Source of the DNA: Yoonia vestfoldensis SKA53
GTDB lineage: Bacteria > Pseudomonadota > Alphaproteobacteria > Rhodobacterales > Rhodobacteraceae
Length of the DNA stretch: 64,000 nucleotides
Reading direction: 5' to 3'
Assembly (NCBI RefSeq): GCF_000152785.1
Contig: NZ_CH672414.1
Coordinates: forward strand, 1,319,202 to 1,383,201
The position numbers and the translations under genes were made by a program. Positions within the stretch are counted from its first letter, which is position 1, and each line of letters opens with the position of its first letter. This document shows positions 1 to 9,042 of this stretch, one piece after another. Under the pieces are notes generated by a model that ran no database searches, had not been told where the DNA came from, and saw only the letters and a program-made list of their open reading frames with translations.

Positions 1-619
1 TCTGGCGGAGTTCATCCGACTATTGCAAGACACCAAGGCCCTGTCGGCCCGCGTGCCACGCTATCTTTGCACGTTGGCGGCGGCCTTTGATGAACTGGGT
101 GTCAAATATGGCAGCCATGACGACCATGACGCCGCAACCCGCGATTATTACGGCATGATCGGAGCCAAGGTCTGCGAATTCCCGACCCGTCATGCGCCCG
201 CCAGCGTGGCAAGGGCCAACGGCGATCCGGTGCTGATGGGCGCGCCCAATGTCGTGCGCGGCGGGTCGCAATCGGGCAATATCGCCGCGACCGACCTGAT
301 CCGCGCGGGGCTGTGCGATGCGCTGGTGTCCGATTACCATTACCCGTCGCTGGCCAATGCAGCCTTTACGATGGCAGATACCGATATTCTGCCCCTGGGC
401 CGCGCATGGGAGATGATTTCGACCAATCCGGCGCGGATCATGGGGCTGGACGATCGCGGCGTCATCGCGCCCGGCAAACGCGCCGATCTGGTGATCTGCA
501 ACGCCCAAACCCGCGCCATCGAAGGCACGCTGGCCGCAGGGCGCTGGTCGCATCTATGCGGTGATCTGGCCGACCGGATCAGCGCCGCCCCAATGCGCAT
601 GGCCCATGCGGCGGAATAA
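1..619 (+). CDS. phnM: PhnM, C-P lyase pathway amidohydrolase (3' part)
   Basis: About 205 C-terminal residues are visible; the frame is open from base 2, so the start lies left of the window. PhnM hydrolyses alpha-D-ribose 1-methylphosphonate 5-triphosphate to the 5-phosphate plus diphosphate in the cytoplasmic C-P lyase pathway. Family motifs seen are SHDDHDAATRD, EFPT, MGAPNVVRGGSQSGN and SDYHYPSL (the metal-site aspartate region), followed by the amidohydrolase tail GVIAPGKRADLVI. The gene converges on the phosphonate transport operon with no bases between the two stop codons. The core lyase genes phnGHIJKL are not in view and may lie further left. Confidence 0.93.
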   Translation, partial: LAEFIRLLQDTKALSARVPRYLCTLAAAFDELGVKYGSHDDHDAATRDYYGMIGAKVCEFPTRHAPASVARANGDPVLMGAPNVVRGGSQSGNIAATDLIRAGLCDALVSDYHYPSLANAAFTMADTDILPLGRAWEMISTNPARIMGLDDRGVIAPGKRADLVICNAQTRAIEGTLAAGRWSHLCGDLADRISAAPMRMAHAAE

Positions 620-1234
620 CTATTCGTAACGTTCCAGGAAATCTTCGGCGCGCAGCTTGCGGAAATCATCCAAGGCTGCGCGCAACTGGTCGTGCGGCCA
701 ATCCCACCATGCCAGCGCCATCATCCGGTCCGCGACCGGTTCGCTGAACCGTGCGCGCAATGGCACCGCAGGAATGCCCGCGACAATCATGTAGGGGGCC
801 ACATCCTTGGTCACGATGGCTCCGCCCGCAACGACCGCGCCATGCCCGATGGTCACCTCTGGCCGGACCTGCGCGCCGTGGCCGATCCATGTGTCATGGC
901 CGATCATTGTGCGGCGGGTGCGCCTGTGCATGAACCAGTCGGCATCATCAGCCGCATCGTCAAAATAGGACGCGGACCGATAGTGAAAGTGATGCAGGCT
1001 GGCCTTTTCCATCGGGTGGTCGGTGGCGCCGATCCGCACAAAGGCCGCGATATTGGCGAATTTGCCCACGGTGGTATTGGCAATGTCGGCAAAGCGGTCG
1101 CAATAGCTGTAGTCGCCGATGGTGCTATGGGCGATGCGGCTTCCCTGCCCGATCTCGACATAGGCCCCGAAATTGGCATCATCAATGCTGCACCCGTCAT
1201 GGATGAACGGCGCATCTGCTGTCAGCCTTGCCAT
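620..1234 (-). CDS. Phosphonate-cluster hexapeptide-repeat acyltransferase
   Basis: 204 residues with left-handed beta-helix hexapeptide repeats: IGQGSRIAHSTIGDYSYC near residue 27, then GHDTWIGHGAQVRPEVTIG and GAVVAGGAIVTKDVAPY further on. This matches the small acetyltransferase family found in phn operons and often mislabelled chloramphenicol acetyltransferase. The substrate is unknown; acetylation of an aminophosphonate or intermediate is a guess. The ATG at 1234 overlaps the phnE stop as ATGA, which favours it over the upstream in-frame codon at 1348 that would lie inside phnE. Last gene of the phnC-D-E-E operon. Confidence 0.82.
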   Translation of the reverse strand: MARLTADAPFIHDGCSIDDANFGAYVEIGQGSRIAHSTIGDYSYCDRFADIANTTVGKFANIAAFVRIGATDHPMEKASLHHFHYRSASYFDDAADDADWFMHRRTRRTMIGHDTWIGHGAQVRPEVTIGHGAVVAGGAIVTKDVAPYMIVAGIPAVPLRARFSEPVADRMMALAWWDWPHDQLRAALDDFRKLRAEDFLERYE

Positions 1235-2562
1235 CAATGTCCCTCTCCGTCGCCCTTGATCAGCTTGCGCCGCAGCCAGCCGGACACCGTGTCCATCACC
1301 ATCACCATGATCACGATCAGAATGATGTAATAGGTCACCTTTTCCCAATCGTTCTGGGTCTGCATCGCCTGCGTCAGAAACAACCCGATCCCGCCGCCCG
1401 TGATCGCGCCGATGATCGTCGCACTGCGGGTGTTGGATTCAAAGTAATAAAGAATCTGGGACAACAGGATCGGCGTGACTTGCGGGATCACCCCGAAACG
1501 GTAGCGCTGGATCGGTTTCGCCCCAGTCGATTGCACGCCTTCGATCTGCTTTTCATCCACGTTTTCCAAAGCCTCGGAAAAGCTTTTGCCAAAGCCGCCG
1601 ACATCGGTGACCAAGATCGCCAAAGCGCCGGTCAAGGGGCCAGGCCCGAATGCGCGGCTCAGGATGATCGTCCAGATCAGCCCATCCACCCCGCGTACAA
1701 AGTCGAACACACGGCGCACGGCAAAGCGGACAGCCACAACAGGCGCAAAGTTCTTGGCGGCCAGAAAGGCCAGCGGCAAGGCAATGATCGCCGCACCAAA
1801 GGTGCCCAGAAACGCCATCAGCACGGTTTCGCCCAGCGCCCACATCACATCCGTATGCCGCCAGAGCGTATTGCCCCAGAAATCCTGCCAAGCGCCCACG
1901 ATATTGCTGCGGCTGTCATCAAGCTGCGGACCAGCCAGGATATCGACCAGACCGGCCCCGTGATAGGGGCTGGCAAGGGTGAAAAAGAACAGCTCCCAGC
2001 CATTGGAATAACGGAACACCTCGGCCTTGGACCTTGTATAGGTCAGACGGCCCGCATCGGTGGTAATCGACACCCGCGTATCCGATGCATTGACCCAAGA
2101 AGGTGCAGGATCGGGCAGATTGGTGACGACGACATCATCGACCAATTGCAGGGTGATCGTGTCGAAATCGGGGCTTTCAAAGGTGACCAGCGTATCATCC
2201 AGATAGCGGACAAAGTTCCCGCCACCCAGATCGACCACCATATTGGTGCCATCAACGCTGACCCATTCAGGATATTCCCCTGCCGGATAGGTGCCGGCGC
2301 GCGACCCTTCGATGGCAAACAACAATTCCGCATCGCGGTTGTCGCGGGCGACATGGGTTTTATAGCTATAGGCATCGGCCACCAGCGTGCGCGCATTGTC
2401 CATCCGCGCGCGATCGGCCAGACCAGCCACATCAAAAGCGATGAAGACATAGACAAAATAGGCAAAGATCACGGCAGGGACGGCAAGTGCGATACGTTTC
2501 TTGCGGGTGAACATATCGGCGGTTTGCTGACGCAGATCACCGTTTGTCGATAGCATGGTCAT
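1234..2562 (-). CDS. phnE: Phosphonate ABC transporter permease PhnE (long form)
   Basis: 442-residue inner-membrane permease. One transmembrane segment (about residues 24-44) is followed by roughly 190 polar residues predicted to be periplasmic. The permease domain (about 240-430) contains the PhnE-type coupling region ENVDEKQIEGVQSTGAKP and VIPQVTPILLSQILYYFE. Typical PhnE proteins are about 260-290 residues, so the N-terminal insert is extra. The start overlaps the upstream phnE stop (ATGA). It should pair with the shorter PhnE and with PhnC and PhnD to import phosphonates or phosphate esters. Confidence 0.9.
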   Translation of the reverse strand: MTMLSTNGDLRQQTADMFTRKKRIALAVPAVIFAYFVYVFIAFDVAGLADRARMDNARTLVADAYSYKTHVARDNRDAELLFAIEGSRAGTYPAGEYPEWVSVDGTNMVVDLGGGNFVRYLDDTLVTFESPDFDTITLQLVDDVVVTNLPDPAPSWVNASDTRVSITTDAGRLTYTRSKAEVFRYSNGWELFFFTLASPYHGAGLVDILAGPQLDDSRSNIVGAWQDFWGNTLWRHTDVMWALGETVLMAFLGTFGAAIIALPLAFLAAKNFAPVVAVRFAVRRVFDFVRGVDGLIWTIILSRAFGPGPLTGALAILVTDVGGFGKSFSEALENVDEKQIEGVQSTGAKPIQRYRFGVIPQVTPILLSQILYYFESNTRSATIIGAITGGGIGLFLTQAMQTQNDWEKVTYYIILIVIMVMVMDTVSGWLRRKLIKGDGEGH

Positions 2563-3431
2563 GCGTGATACCCCTTGACCAGTTTGTTGCGGTAAAAGCT
2601 TGAAATCTGGTCGAAAAACACGATCGTCAGGAACAGCAGCACAAAGATCGCGGCGGCCAGATCGAACCGGCCCATGCCGAATGTCATCGCATTGCGCAAT
2701 TCATAGCCGATACCGCCTGCGCCGACGAAGCCAAGGATGGCCGAGGCGCGGATGTTGATTTCAAACCGCATCAATGTGTAGCTCAGGTAATTTGGTGCCA
2801 CCTGCGGGATCACCCCCAGCAGCATCCGCTGCGACCAGTTCGCCCCGACCGAGGCCAGACCTTCGACGGGTTTCAGGTCGGCGTTTTCGGCGACTTCGGA
2901 AAAGAGTTTGCCCAAGGCACCCGCGGTGTGGAACGCAATCGCGATCATCGCGGGGATCGGCCCGCCGCCAAGGATAAAGATCAGCACCAGCGCGATCACG
3001 ATTTCGGGCAGCGCGCGCATGATATCCATGATCCGCCGGAACACCGGGATCAGGCGAGGCCATTTCGCAAGACCGCGTGTGGACAGCAGCGACAGCACCA
3101 GCCCCAGCAAAGCCCCGACAAGCGTAGATACCGCCGCGATATTGATCGTCTCGATCAGCGCGGGGAAAAACTGTGCCAGATTGGCGGGCATCCGGTCGAT
3201 CCGGTCCCACGCTTCGGTGACGACACCGGCAGGAAAGTCAAAAATACGCGGCAGACCTTCCCAGAACCCGCCCGCGCTGCGCGCATCGACGGTCTGAAAG
3301 CCGGTTACCATCAAGACGACAAAGACCCCAAGGATGATGCCGCCATAAGCACGCTTGCGGCGTGTCATCGCCATATAGCTGTCGTGCATCGATTGCGTGC
3401 CGGTTCTGCCCGATACTGATAAATCCACCAT
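2559..3431 (-). CDS. phnE: Phosphonate ABC transporter permease PhnE (short form)
   Basis: 290 residues with about six transmembrane segments and the binding-protein-dependent permease fold. The coupling helix region reads ENADLKPVEGLASVGANW, and VIPQVAPNYLSYTLMRFE parallels the second PhnE. It lies 68 bases downstream of phnD and overlaps the next phnE by 4 bases. Two permease genes side by side suggest a heterodimeric channel, a common arrangement in alphaproteobacterial phn operons. A hairpin with a T-rich tail sits between phnD and this gene and may lower its expression relative to the binding protein. Confidence 0.92.
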   Translation of the reverse strand: MVDLSVSGRTGTQSMHDSYMAMTRRKRAYGGIILGVFVVLMVTGFQTVDARSAGGFWEGLPRIFDFPAGVVTEAWDRIDRMPANLAQFFPALIETINIAAVSTLVGALLGLVLSLLSTRGLAKWPRLIPVFRRIMDIMRALPEIVIALVLIFILGGGPIPAMIAIAFHTAGALGKLFSEVAENADLKPVEGLASVGANWSQRMLLGVIPQVAPNYLSYTLMRFEINIRASAILGFVGAGGIGYELRNAMTFGMGRFDLAAAIFVLLFLTIVFFDQISSFYRNKLVKGYHA

Positions 3432-3447
3432 TGCCCTGCCCTGTCAC

Positions 3448-3480
3448 AAAAGAAATCGGGCCCGGCGTTTGCCGGACCCA
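3448..3480 (-). terminator. Attenuator-like hairpin downstream of phnD
   Basis: On the minus strand GGGTCCGGC pairs with GCCGGGCCC across a 4-base loop (stem 3458-3466 with 3471-3479) and is followed by GATTTCTTTTG. It lies 20 bases after the phnD stop and before phnE. It could be a partial terminator or an RNA-stabilising stem that gives more binding protein than permease. Confidence 0.6.
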
Positions 3481-3499
3481 ATGTTTGGCTGAAATCGCC

Positions 3500-4402
3500 T
3501 TAGTTCATCTGGCTGCGGCGCACCGCGATGATGGTTTCATAAGCCTCGTGGCCGATGGGTGAAAAGCCAGCTGTTTCGCCAGCGGCCACACCATAGGCGC
3601 AATCGGCGTCAACGTTGATCAGGTTGGCAGTCAGGTCGATCATCGTCTGTTTGACATCAGCTGGCAGGGCTGTGCGCAGCACCACAGGGCCTTCGGGGAT
3701 CGGCTTGGATTTCCAGATTTCGACCAGATCGTTCATATCGACCAGACCGGCGTCAGCGGCACGGCGCAAAGCACCTGAATTATAGCCGTCTTCCCAATCG
3801 CCCAAACCATCGGCCCATGTCACGCCACCGGCGATATCGCCATTGGCCACCGCCACGATGGTTTGCTCATGTCCGCCGGTGAACACCACGTCCGAAAAGA
3901 ACGTACCTGGTTCCATCGAATAGCCTTCGGCAGGGATTTCAACCAGCGGGATCAGATAGCCCGAGGTGGAATTCGGATCGCCAAAGCCGAACACTTTGCC
4001 TGCCATATCATCCAGCGATGTGATGCCGCTGTCAGCGCGGGCAAAGCCGATGGAATGATAGGTGAATGACCCGTCAAGGTTGGTCTTGACCAGCACCGGC
4101 TCAACGACGGTCGGGTCTTCGACATAAACGGCAGCATAGGACGACGCGCCCAGCCAAGCCATATCCAGCGTGCCACCGATCAGGCCCTGAATGACGCCGT
4201 TGTAATCAGCGGCGGTGAACAGGCGGGTGAGGACGCCCAATGCTTCTTCGGTATAGGCGCGGAAACATTCGTTCTTTGCCATACGGTCCTGTGCGTTTTC
4301 GCCGCCCAACAGGCCGATGCGGAATTCAGTGATGCTGTCCTGCGCAAAGGCAGGGGCCACAAGGGCGGTCGTCATCAATGCGGTCGCGATGATCTTTTTC
4401 AT
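3500..4402 (-). CDS. phnD: Phosphonate ABC transporter substrate-binding protein PhnD
   Basis: 300 residues with a Sec signal peptide (MKKIIATALMTTALVAPAFA, cleavage likely after AFA). The mature protein has the PhnD family layout: FRIGLLGGENAQDR, a C-terminal lobe with KVFGFGDPNSTSGYLIP (ligand-binding Ser-Thr-Ser) and VFTGGHEQTIVAVANGD. It captures phosphonates in the periplasm for the two PhnE permeases and PhnC. ATG at 4402 is chosen because an AGAGAG ribosome-binding site precedes it and the signal peptide starts there; the frame stays open upstream into phnC without a plausible protein. Confidence 0.94.
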   Translation of the reverse strand: MKKIIATALMTTALVAPAFAQDSITEFRIGLLGGENAQDRMAKNECFRAYTEEALGVLTRLFTAADYNGVIQGLIGGTLDMAWLGASSYAAVYVEDPTVVEPVLVKTNLDGSFTYHSIGFARADSGITSLDDMAGKVFGFGDPNSTSGYLIPLVEIPAEGYSMEPGTFFSDVVFTGGHEQTIVAVANGDIAGGVTWADGLGDWEDGYNSGALRRAADAGLVDMNDLVEIWKSKPIPEGPVVLRTALPADVKQTMIDLTANLINVDADCAYGVAAGETAGFSPIGHEAYETIIAVRRSQMN

Positions 4403-4452
4403 GTCAGTCTCTCTTGGTTGAATGCTCCCCAGACGGGGCGCGGGGGAAAGGG

Positions 4453-5271
4453 TCAAAGGGCGGCGGCTTTTTCCATCATGGCGACAGCAGCGGCGCTTTG
4501 TTCGATCTGGGTCGATGTCATGCTTTCGGAAAAGCTGTCGTCGGCACCGTAAATGTCGCGGGCCACACCGGTGGTCAGCTGGTCGGGCGTGCCATCGAAC
4601 ACGATGCGCCCGTCGCGCATCCCGATCACGCGGTCGCAATAGCGGCGCGCCGTGTCCAGCGTGTGCAGGTTGGCAATCACCATGCGCCCGTCTTCTTCGT
4701 GGATGTCGCGCAGCGCCTGCATCACGACCTGCGCATTCATCGGGTCAAGCGACGCGATAGGCTCGTCCGCCAGAATGATGCGCGGGTCCTGCATCAGCGC
4801 GCGCGCAATCGCCACACGCTGTTGCTGGCCACCAGACAAGGCCTCGGCCCGTTTGGGGGCGTGAGCGGCCATGCCAAGACGGTCAAGGATGTCGATCGCC
4901 TTGTGAATATCGGGGGTTGGATAAAGGTTGAACATGGTGGCCAGCGTGGACTGGCGGTTCAGCGTGCCATGCAGCACGTTGGACACGACATCCATGCGCG
5001 GGACCAGATTGAACTGTTGGAAAATCATCGCGCATTGCGATTGCCAGCTGCGCTTGGCCGCGCCGCGCAGGGCGGTCACATCCAGCCCGTCAAAGGTGAT
5101 CTGCCCCGATGTCGCATCCGACAGCCGGTTCAGGATACGCAATAGCGTTGATTTTCCCGCACCTGACCGGCCGATGATGCCGATCATCATGGGCTTGTCC
5201 ACGGTGAAACTGGCCGCGCTGACAGCCGTGTTCGCACCAAAAGTTTTTGTGACTTTATCAAATTTCAGCAT
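4453..5271 (-). CDS. phnC: Phosphonate ABC transporter ATP-binding protein PhnC
   Basis: 272 residues. Walker [14 protein letters not shown]-loop region [13 protein letters not shown], signature [14 protein letters not shown], Walker [14 protein letters not shown] and switch histidine in NLHTLD identify an ABC ATPase of the PhnC type. It energises uptake through the two PhnE permeases. ATG at 5271 is preferred to the TTG six bases upstream because an AAGGGG ribosome-binding site sits six bases before it. It is the first gene of the operon; the promoter must lie in the 164-base region shared with the divergent NikR-like gene. Confidence 0.94.
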   Translation of the reverse strand: MLKFDKVTKTFGANTAVSAASFTVDKPMMIGIIGRSGAGKSTLLRILNRLSDATSGQITFDGLDVTALRGAAKRSWQSQCAMIFQQFNLVPRMDVVSNVLHGTLNRQSTLATMFNLYPTPDIHKAIDILDRLGMAAHAPKRAEALSGGQQQRVAIARALMQDPRIILADEPIASLDPMNAQVVMQALRDIHEEDGRMVIANLHTLDTARRYCDRVIGMRDGRIVFDGTPDQLTTGVARDIYGADDSFSESMTSTQIEQSAAAVAMMEKAAAL

Positions 5272-5435
5272 GGCCAACCCCTTGTGTCTGCGGGTCAGAT
5301 AGCGGTGCTGAGATTCACATTTGTGTCGCTTTCACGAAGTTTATGTAACGCGGCATGCGTGTGCCTTTTGCAAAGAACGTTGCCCTTGGCGCGGCTTTGC
5401 CCGATGCTGCGGCCAGCAACCGCAGGTAAGCCCCG
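5272..5435. promoter_or_regulatory. Divergent promoter region, phnC / nikR-like
   Basis: 164 bases separate the two divergent genes. A short inverted repeat CACATTTGTG lies at 5317-5326. I see no convincing pair of CTGTCAT half-sites (Pho box) and no GTATGA-N16-TCATAC nickel operator. The regulator acting here cannot be named from sequence. Confidence 0.4.
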
Positions 5436-5900
5436 ATGAAACGTATCACGATGACCCTGGACGACGATCTTTTGGCGGCGGTCGATGCGCATATGGATGC
5501 CTCTGGTGCCACCAACCGGTCAGAGGCGATCCGCGATCTGGTCGCGCGCGCGCTGGCACCACAGGCACCGTCCGATGCCGCCTGCTTTGGCATTGCCAGC
5601 TATACGGTCGAACCCGATATCCGCGATCTGGCCCGCAAGGTGCCACAGGTCCGGCAGGACCATCACGACCAGTTCGCCGCTGCCCTGTCGGTGCCGGTGG
5701 ATCATGCCACATCGCTCGAAGTGGCTGTGCTGAAAGGATCAGTGGCCGAGGTGGAAACCATCGCCAATGCGCTGTTTCTGGAACGCGGTGTGCGGCATGG
5801 CCGTCTGGCGCTGGTGCCGGTGGTGGTCGAGGATCACAGCCACGCCCATGGCAACGGCGCACCGCACCGGCACGCCCGCGTCGTCAACCGGTTTGCGTGA
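5436..5900 (+). CDS. nikR: NikR-family ribbon-helix-helix regulator with degenerate nickel site
   Basis: 154 residues. The N-terminal ribbon-helix-helix (KRITMTLDDDLLAAVDAHM, then NRSEAIRDLVARAL) and the C-terminal ACT-like domain (SLEVAVLKG, ERGVRHGRL) are clearly NikR. By eye alignment to E. coli NikR, the four high-affinity nickel ligands His76, His87, His89 and Cys95 become Gln74, Ser85, Pro87 and Ser93 here. A His-rich tail (HSHAHG, then HRH) extends past the usual C-terminus. It may sense another metal or ligand. It is divergent from phnC and overlaps the convergent arsJ 3' end by 17 bases. No nickel uptake gene is nearby. Confidence 0.85.
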   Translation: MKRITMTLDDDLLAAVDAHMDASGATNRSEAIRDLVARALAPQAPSDAACFGIASYTVEPDIRDLARKVPQVRQDHHDQFAAALSVPVDHATSLEVAVLKGSVAEVETIANALFLERGVRHGRLALVPVVVEDHSHAHGNGAPHRHARVVNRFA

Positions 5901-7140
5901 CCGACCGCTCCAGCCTGCCTGCAGCCAGCGCCGACAATGCCACCATCAACGTTGCTGCGCCCAGCATCAGCGCCAGCCCGCCCGCCTGATAGGTCAGCCC
6001 CGACAGCAAGGTGCCTGACAGCCGCCCCGCCGCATTGGCCATGTAATAAAACCCCACATCCATCGTGACCCGTTCGGCCTTGCTGAAGGACAGGATCAGA
6101 TAGGAATGCAGCGCCGAATTGACCGCAAAGATCGCGCCGAACACCAACAGCCCCAGCACCAGCGTGACCGTCAGCCACAGCTGCGGACCCGTGGACAGCA
6201 CCACCGCCGAGGTCAAGATCGCAGGCACCGCTGCAAGCCCCCAAGCCCATTGCCGCGCCGCCCCGATCAGCTCTGCCGCGGGCCGCGTGTCCGCGCGCAA
6301 CAGCTTGGGCGCGGCCGCCTGCACGGCACCATAAAGGATGATCCAGACCGCCATAAAGGTCCCGATCATGAAAAACGCGGTCCGGTTGCCCGCGACGGTG
6401 CCATCCGACAGCACCGCATAGAAATAGATCGGGATGCCCACGACAAACCAGATGTCACGCGCACCGAACAGAAACACGCGCGCCGCACTTAGCCAGTTGA
6501 CGTTATGGGATTTGGAAAAGACTTCGGTGAATTTGGCACCCTTGCGCCCTTTGGGCAGACCGGCGGGCATGAAGGCCAGCACCGCCAGCAAGATCACGGC
6601 CAGCACCGCAGCCATGGCCAGCACCGCCGCCGTGAAACCCAATGTCGCCAGCAGCACCGCCCCCAGCAAAAACCCAAGACCCTTGACCGCGTTTTTTGAT
6701 CCGGTCAGCAAAGCCACCCAGCGGAACAGACCACCATCGGGGGCCAGTATCTTGACCGCGGATTTGGACGCCATCTTGGCCAGATCCTTGGCCACACCGC
6801 TGGCCCCCTGCACCAGCATGACGAAAACAACCGATGTACCGATGGCCCAAGTCGGGTCAAGCTGCGCCAGCGCCAGCAACGCCAGCACCTGCAACCCCAG
6901 CCCCAGATAAAGCGTCAGGGTCAACCCGAACCGTGCCGCGATCCAGCCTGCGGACAGGTTCGTCACGATCCCTGCGATTTCATACAGCACGAACAGATAG
7001 GCCAACTGCACCGGCGAAAAGCCCAAGCTGTGAAAGTGCAACAACACCAGCATCCGCAGCGCGCCATCGGTCAGCATGAACGCCCAATAGGATGCGGTGA
7101 CCGCGATATAGGCGTTCATCCCTGCGGCGCGGGCCGTCAC
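5884..7140 (-). CDS. arsJ: ArsJ, organoarsenical efflux MFS permease
   Basis: 418 residues with about 12 transmembrane segments. The N-terminal [19 protein letters not shown] and the neighbour GAPDH gene identify ArsJ, which exports 1-arseno-3-phosphoglycerate formed by GAPDH from arsenate. The exported product breaks down to arsenate outside the cell, giving resistance. A GTG start at 7140 overlaps the GAPDH stop (GTGA); an ATG at 7119 ([12 protein letters not shown]) is the alternative and fits typical ArsJ N-termini well. Last gene of the ars operon. Confidence 0.9.
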   Translation of the reverse strand: MTARAAGMNAYIAVTASYWAFMLTDGALRMLVLLHFHSLGFSPVQLAYLFVLYEIAGIVTNLSAGWIAARFGLTLTLYLGLGLQVLALLALAQLDPTWAIGTSVVFVMLVQGASGVAKDLAKMASKSAVKILAPDGGLFRWVALLTGSKNAVKGLGFLLGAVLLATLGFTAAVLAMAAVLAVILLAVLAFMPAGLPKGRKGAKFTEVFSKSHNVNWLSAARVFLFGARDIWFVVGIPIYFYAVLSDGTVAGNRTAFFMIGTFMAVWIILYGAVQAAAPKLLRADTRPAAELIGAARQWAWGLAAVPAILTSAVVLSTGPQLWLTVTLVLGLLVFGAIFAVNSALHSYLILSFSKAERVTMDVGFYYMANAAGRLSGTLLSGLTYQAGGLALMLGAATLMVALSALAAGRLERSVTQTG

Positions 7141-8141
7141 AGCGACGCCCCGACCATCAAGGCCACATCGACCAGCCGGTGCGCATAGCCCATTTCATTG
7201 TCATACCAGACGTAAAGCTTCACCTGCGTGCCGTTGACCACCATGGTGGACGGCGCATCCACGATCCCTGACCGCGTGTCATTGGTATAATCAGCGGAGA
7301 CCAGCGGCCGTTCCTCATAGCCAAGGATGCCTTTCAGCGGGCCGTCGGCGGCGGCCTTCATCAACGCGTTGATTTCTTGCGCCGTGGTCGGACGTGGGAC
7401 CTCGAACACGCAATCGGTCAATGATCCGTTCAGCAAGGGAACGCGCACGGCATGGCCGTTCAGCCTGCCGGCCAGTTCGGGATAGATCAGCGTGATCGCG
7501 GTCGCGCTGCCCGTGGTCGTCGGGATCAGCGAATTGAGCGCAGAGCGCGCACGGCGCAAATCCTTGGCAGGCCGGTCGACGATGGTCTGGGTGTTGGTGA
7601 CGTTATGGATCGTCGTGATCGACCCATGCGTGATGCCGATCCCGTCCAGCAGCACCTTGACCACCGGCGCAAGGCAGTTCGTCGTACAGGACGCAGCCGT
7701 AACGATCTGGTGCAATTTCGGATCATAAGTCTCTGAATTGACGCCATAAACGATATTTGCTGTCGGCCCGTCCTTGACGGGTGCGGACACCACGACCTTT
7801 TTCACCCCCGCCGCGAAATAGGGAGCGAGTTTCGCTGCCGTCTTGAACACGCCGGTGCAGTCGATCACCACATCGACACCGTCCAGCGGCAAGGCGGCAA
7901 TGTCCTTGGTCCCGATGAACGGCAGCCGCGTGCCATTGATCGTCAGGCTATCCGCGTCATGGGCGAAATCGGCATCCCAGCGGCCATGCACCGTGTCGAA
8001 TTCCAGCAGATGCGCCTGCATCGCAGGATCGCCCACAGCATCATTGATCCATGCAATCCGCGCACCTTTTTCCAACAATGGTCTGAGCGCGAGCTTGCCA
8101 ATCCGGCCAAGGCCGTTGATCGCATAGGTGGTCATGATCAT
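7137..8141 (-). CDS. gap: Arsenic-linked glyceraldehyde-3-phosphate dehydrogenase
   Basis: 334 residues. NAD-binding INGLGRIGK, catalytic cysteine C152 in ASCTTN, and the downstream [14 protein letters not shown] and [10 protein letters not shown] motifs show an intact GAPDH. Next to arsJ its likely role is to use arsenate in place of phosphate, forming 1-arseno-3-phosphoglycerate for export, not central glycolysis. The ATG at 8141 overlaps the upstream stop (ATGA); a second ATG at 8135 ([10 protein letters not shown]) is possible. Confidence 0.93.
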   Translation of the reverse strand: MIMTTYAINGLGRIGKLALRPLLEKGARIAWINDAVGDPAMQAHLLEFDTVHGRWDADFAHDADSLTINGTRLPFIGTKDIAALPLDGVDVVIDCTGVFKTAAKLAPYFAAGVKKVVVSAPVKDGPTANIVYGVNSETYDPKLHQIVTAASCTTNCLAPVVKVLLDGIGITHGSITTIHNVTNTQTIVDRPAKDLRRARSALNSLIPTTTGSATAITLIYPELAGRLNGHAVRVPLLNGSLTDCVFEVPRPTTAQEINALMKAAADGPLKGILGYEERPLVSADYTNDTRSGIVDAPSTMVVNGTQVKLYVWYDNEMGYAHRLVDVALMVGASL

Positions 8142-8965
8142 ATCTCCGACGGGGATTGCGCGATCTGATCGACCGCTTTTTGCAGCGACAACCGGTCAAG
8201 GCTGGCGATGGGCAGGGCTGTGAACAGCTTGATCCGGTTGGCCAAGGCCCCGTAGGCGCGCTGGAAGGCAAGGCTTTTCTCGGCATCCGTGCCGGTGGCC
8301 TTGACCGGATCGGGCATGCCCCAATGCGCGCTGACGGGCTGGCCGGACCATGCAGGGCATTCCTCGTTCGCGGCTTGGTCGCAGACGGTAAAGACAAAAT
8401 CGAACACCGGTGCATCCAGCCCCATGAAGGCTCCGACATTCTTGGATTGCAGCAGGGTCACATCGTGGCCTTTTTGCTGCAAGACTGCCAGCGCGAAGGG
8501 GTTCAGTTCTGACCGGGGCAAAGTGCCTGCTGAATGGGCGATGAAACGATCACCCGCCTCTTTGCGCAGGATCGATTCGGCAAAGATCGAGCGGGCGGAA
8601 TTCCCGGTGCAGATGAAAAGCACGTCATACTTTGTCCGTGTCATGCGATCATGTCCAAGTGGCGCGGGTGCGCAAAGGTCGGGCCTGCCCCGACAACAAT
8701 CATTGAAAAGGTAATCAAAGGTCTGGTTCACCGCTGCCATAGCGATGGAATATTGCAGCGATGTGGCAGCTCGGTCCTGTGTAACAAGACCGGCCTGCAT
8801 CAGCGCGGACAGATAGGCCGACAGGGTCGATGGCTTGATATCCAGTGCCTGCGCCAACTCGCCCGCTGGCACGCGGTCGGGATAGCGCCGCATCAACAGG
8901 CGGAACACGGCCAGCCGCTGGGGATGGCCAAGGGTCGTCAGGCGGGTGCTGATTTCTTTTTCCAT
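8138..8965 (-). CDS. arsC: ArsR-ArsC fusion: arsenic-responsive repressor plus arsenate reductase
   Basis: 275 residues with two domains. Residues 1-100 form an ArsR winged helix ([20 protein letters not shown] as recognition helix and wing) with clustered cysteines C90, C91 and C98, a likely As(III) site. Residues 112-275 are a low-molecular-weight-phosphatase-type arsenate reductase: P-loop CTGNSAR (C119-R125), C195 and C203 as candidate redox cysteines, and the MPDP acid motif. One protein would both repress the operon and reduce arsenate. No strong ribosome-binding site precedes ATG 8965, and the operator overlaps the start, so translation may be leaderless or weak. Confidence 0.9.
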   Translation of the reverse strand: MEKEISTRLTTLGHPQRLAVFRLLMRRYPDRVPAGELAQALDIKPSTLSAYLSALMQAGLVTQDRAATSLQYSIAMAAVNQTFDYLFNDCCRGRPDLCAPAPLGHDRMTRTKYDVLFICTGNSARSIFAESILRKEAGDRFIAHSAGTLPRSELNPFALAVLQQKGHDVTLLQSKNVGAFMGLDAPVFDFVFTVCDQAANEECPAWSGQPVSAHWGMPDPVKATGTDAEKSLAFQRAYGALANRIKLFTALPIASLDRLSLQKAVDQIAQSPSEI

Positions 8966-8987
8966 ATTTCACAAATATACGAAATAT
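8964..8987. promoter_or_regulatory. Probable ArsR operator overlapping the arsRC start
   Basis: A perfect inverted repeat ATATTTC-N10-GAAATAT covers the start codon region of the ArsR-ArsC fusion. Position and symmetry fit autorepression by the ArsR domain. Confidence 0.65.
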
Positions 8988-9042
8988 AAAACGCAGCAAG
9001 CCGCTTTGCGCGGTTTTACAAAAACTTCACAGGGCGGGCCTG

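Noticed and set aside
5272..5435. Pho box upstream of phnC
   Set aside because: No two CTGTCAT-like half-sites at 11-base spacing could be found.
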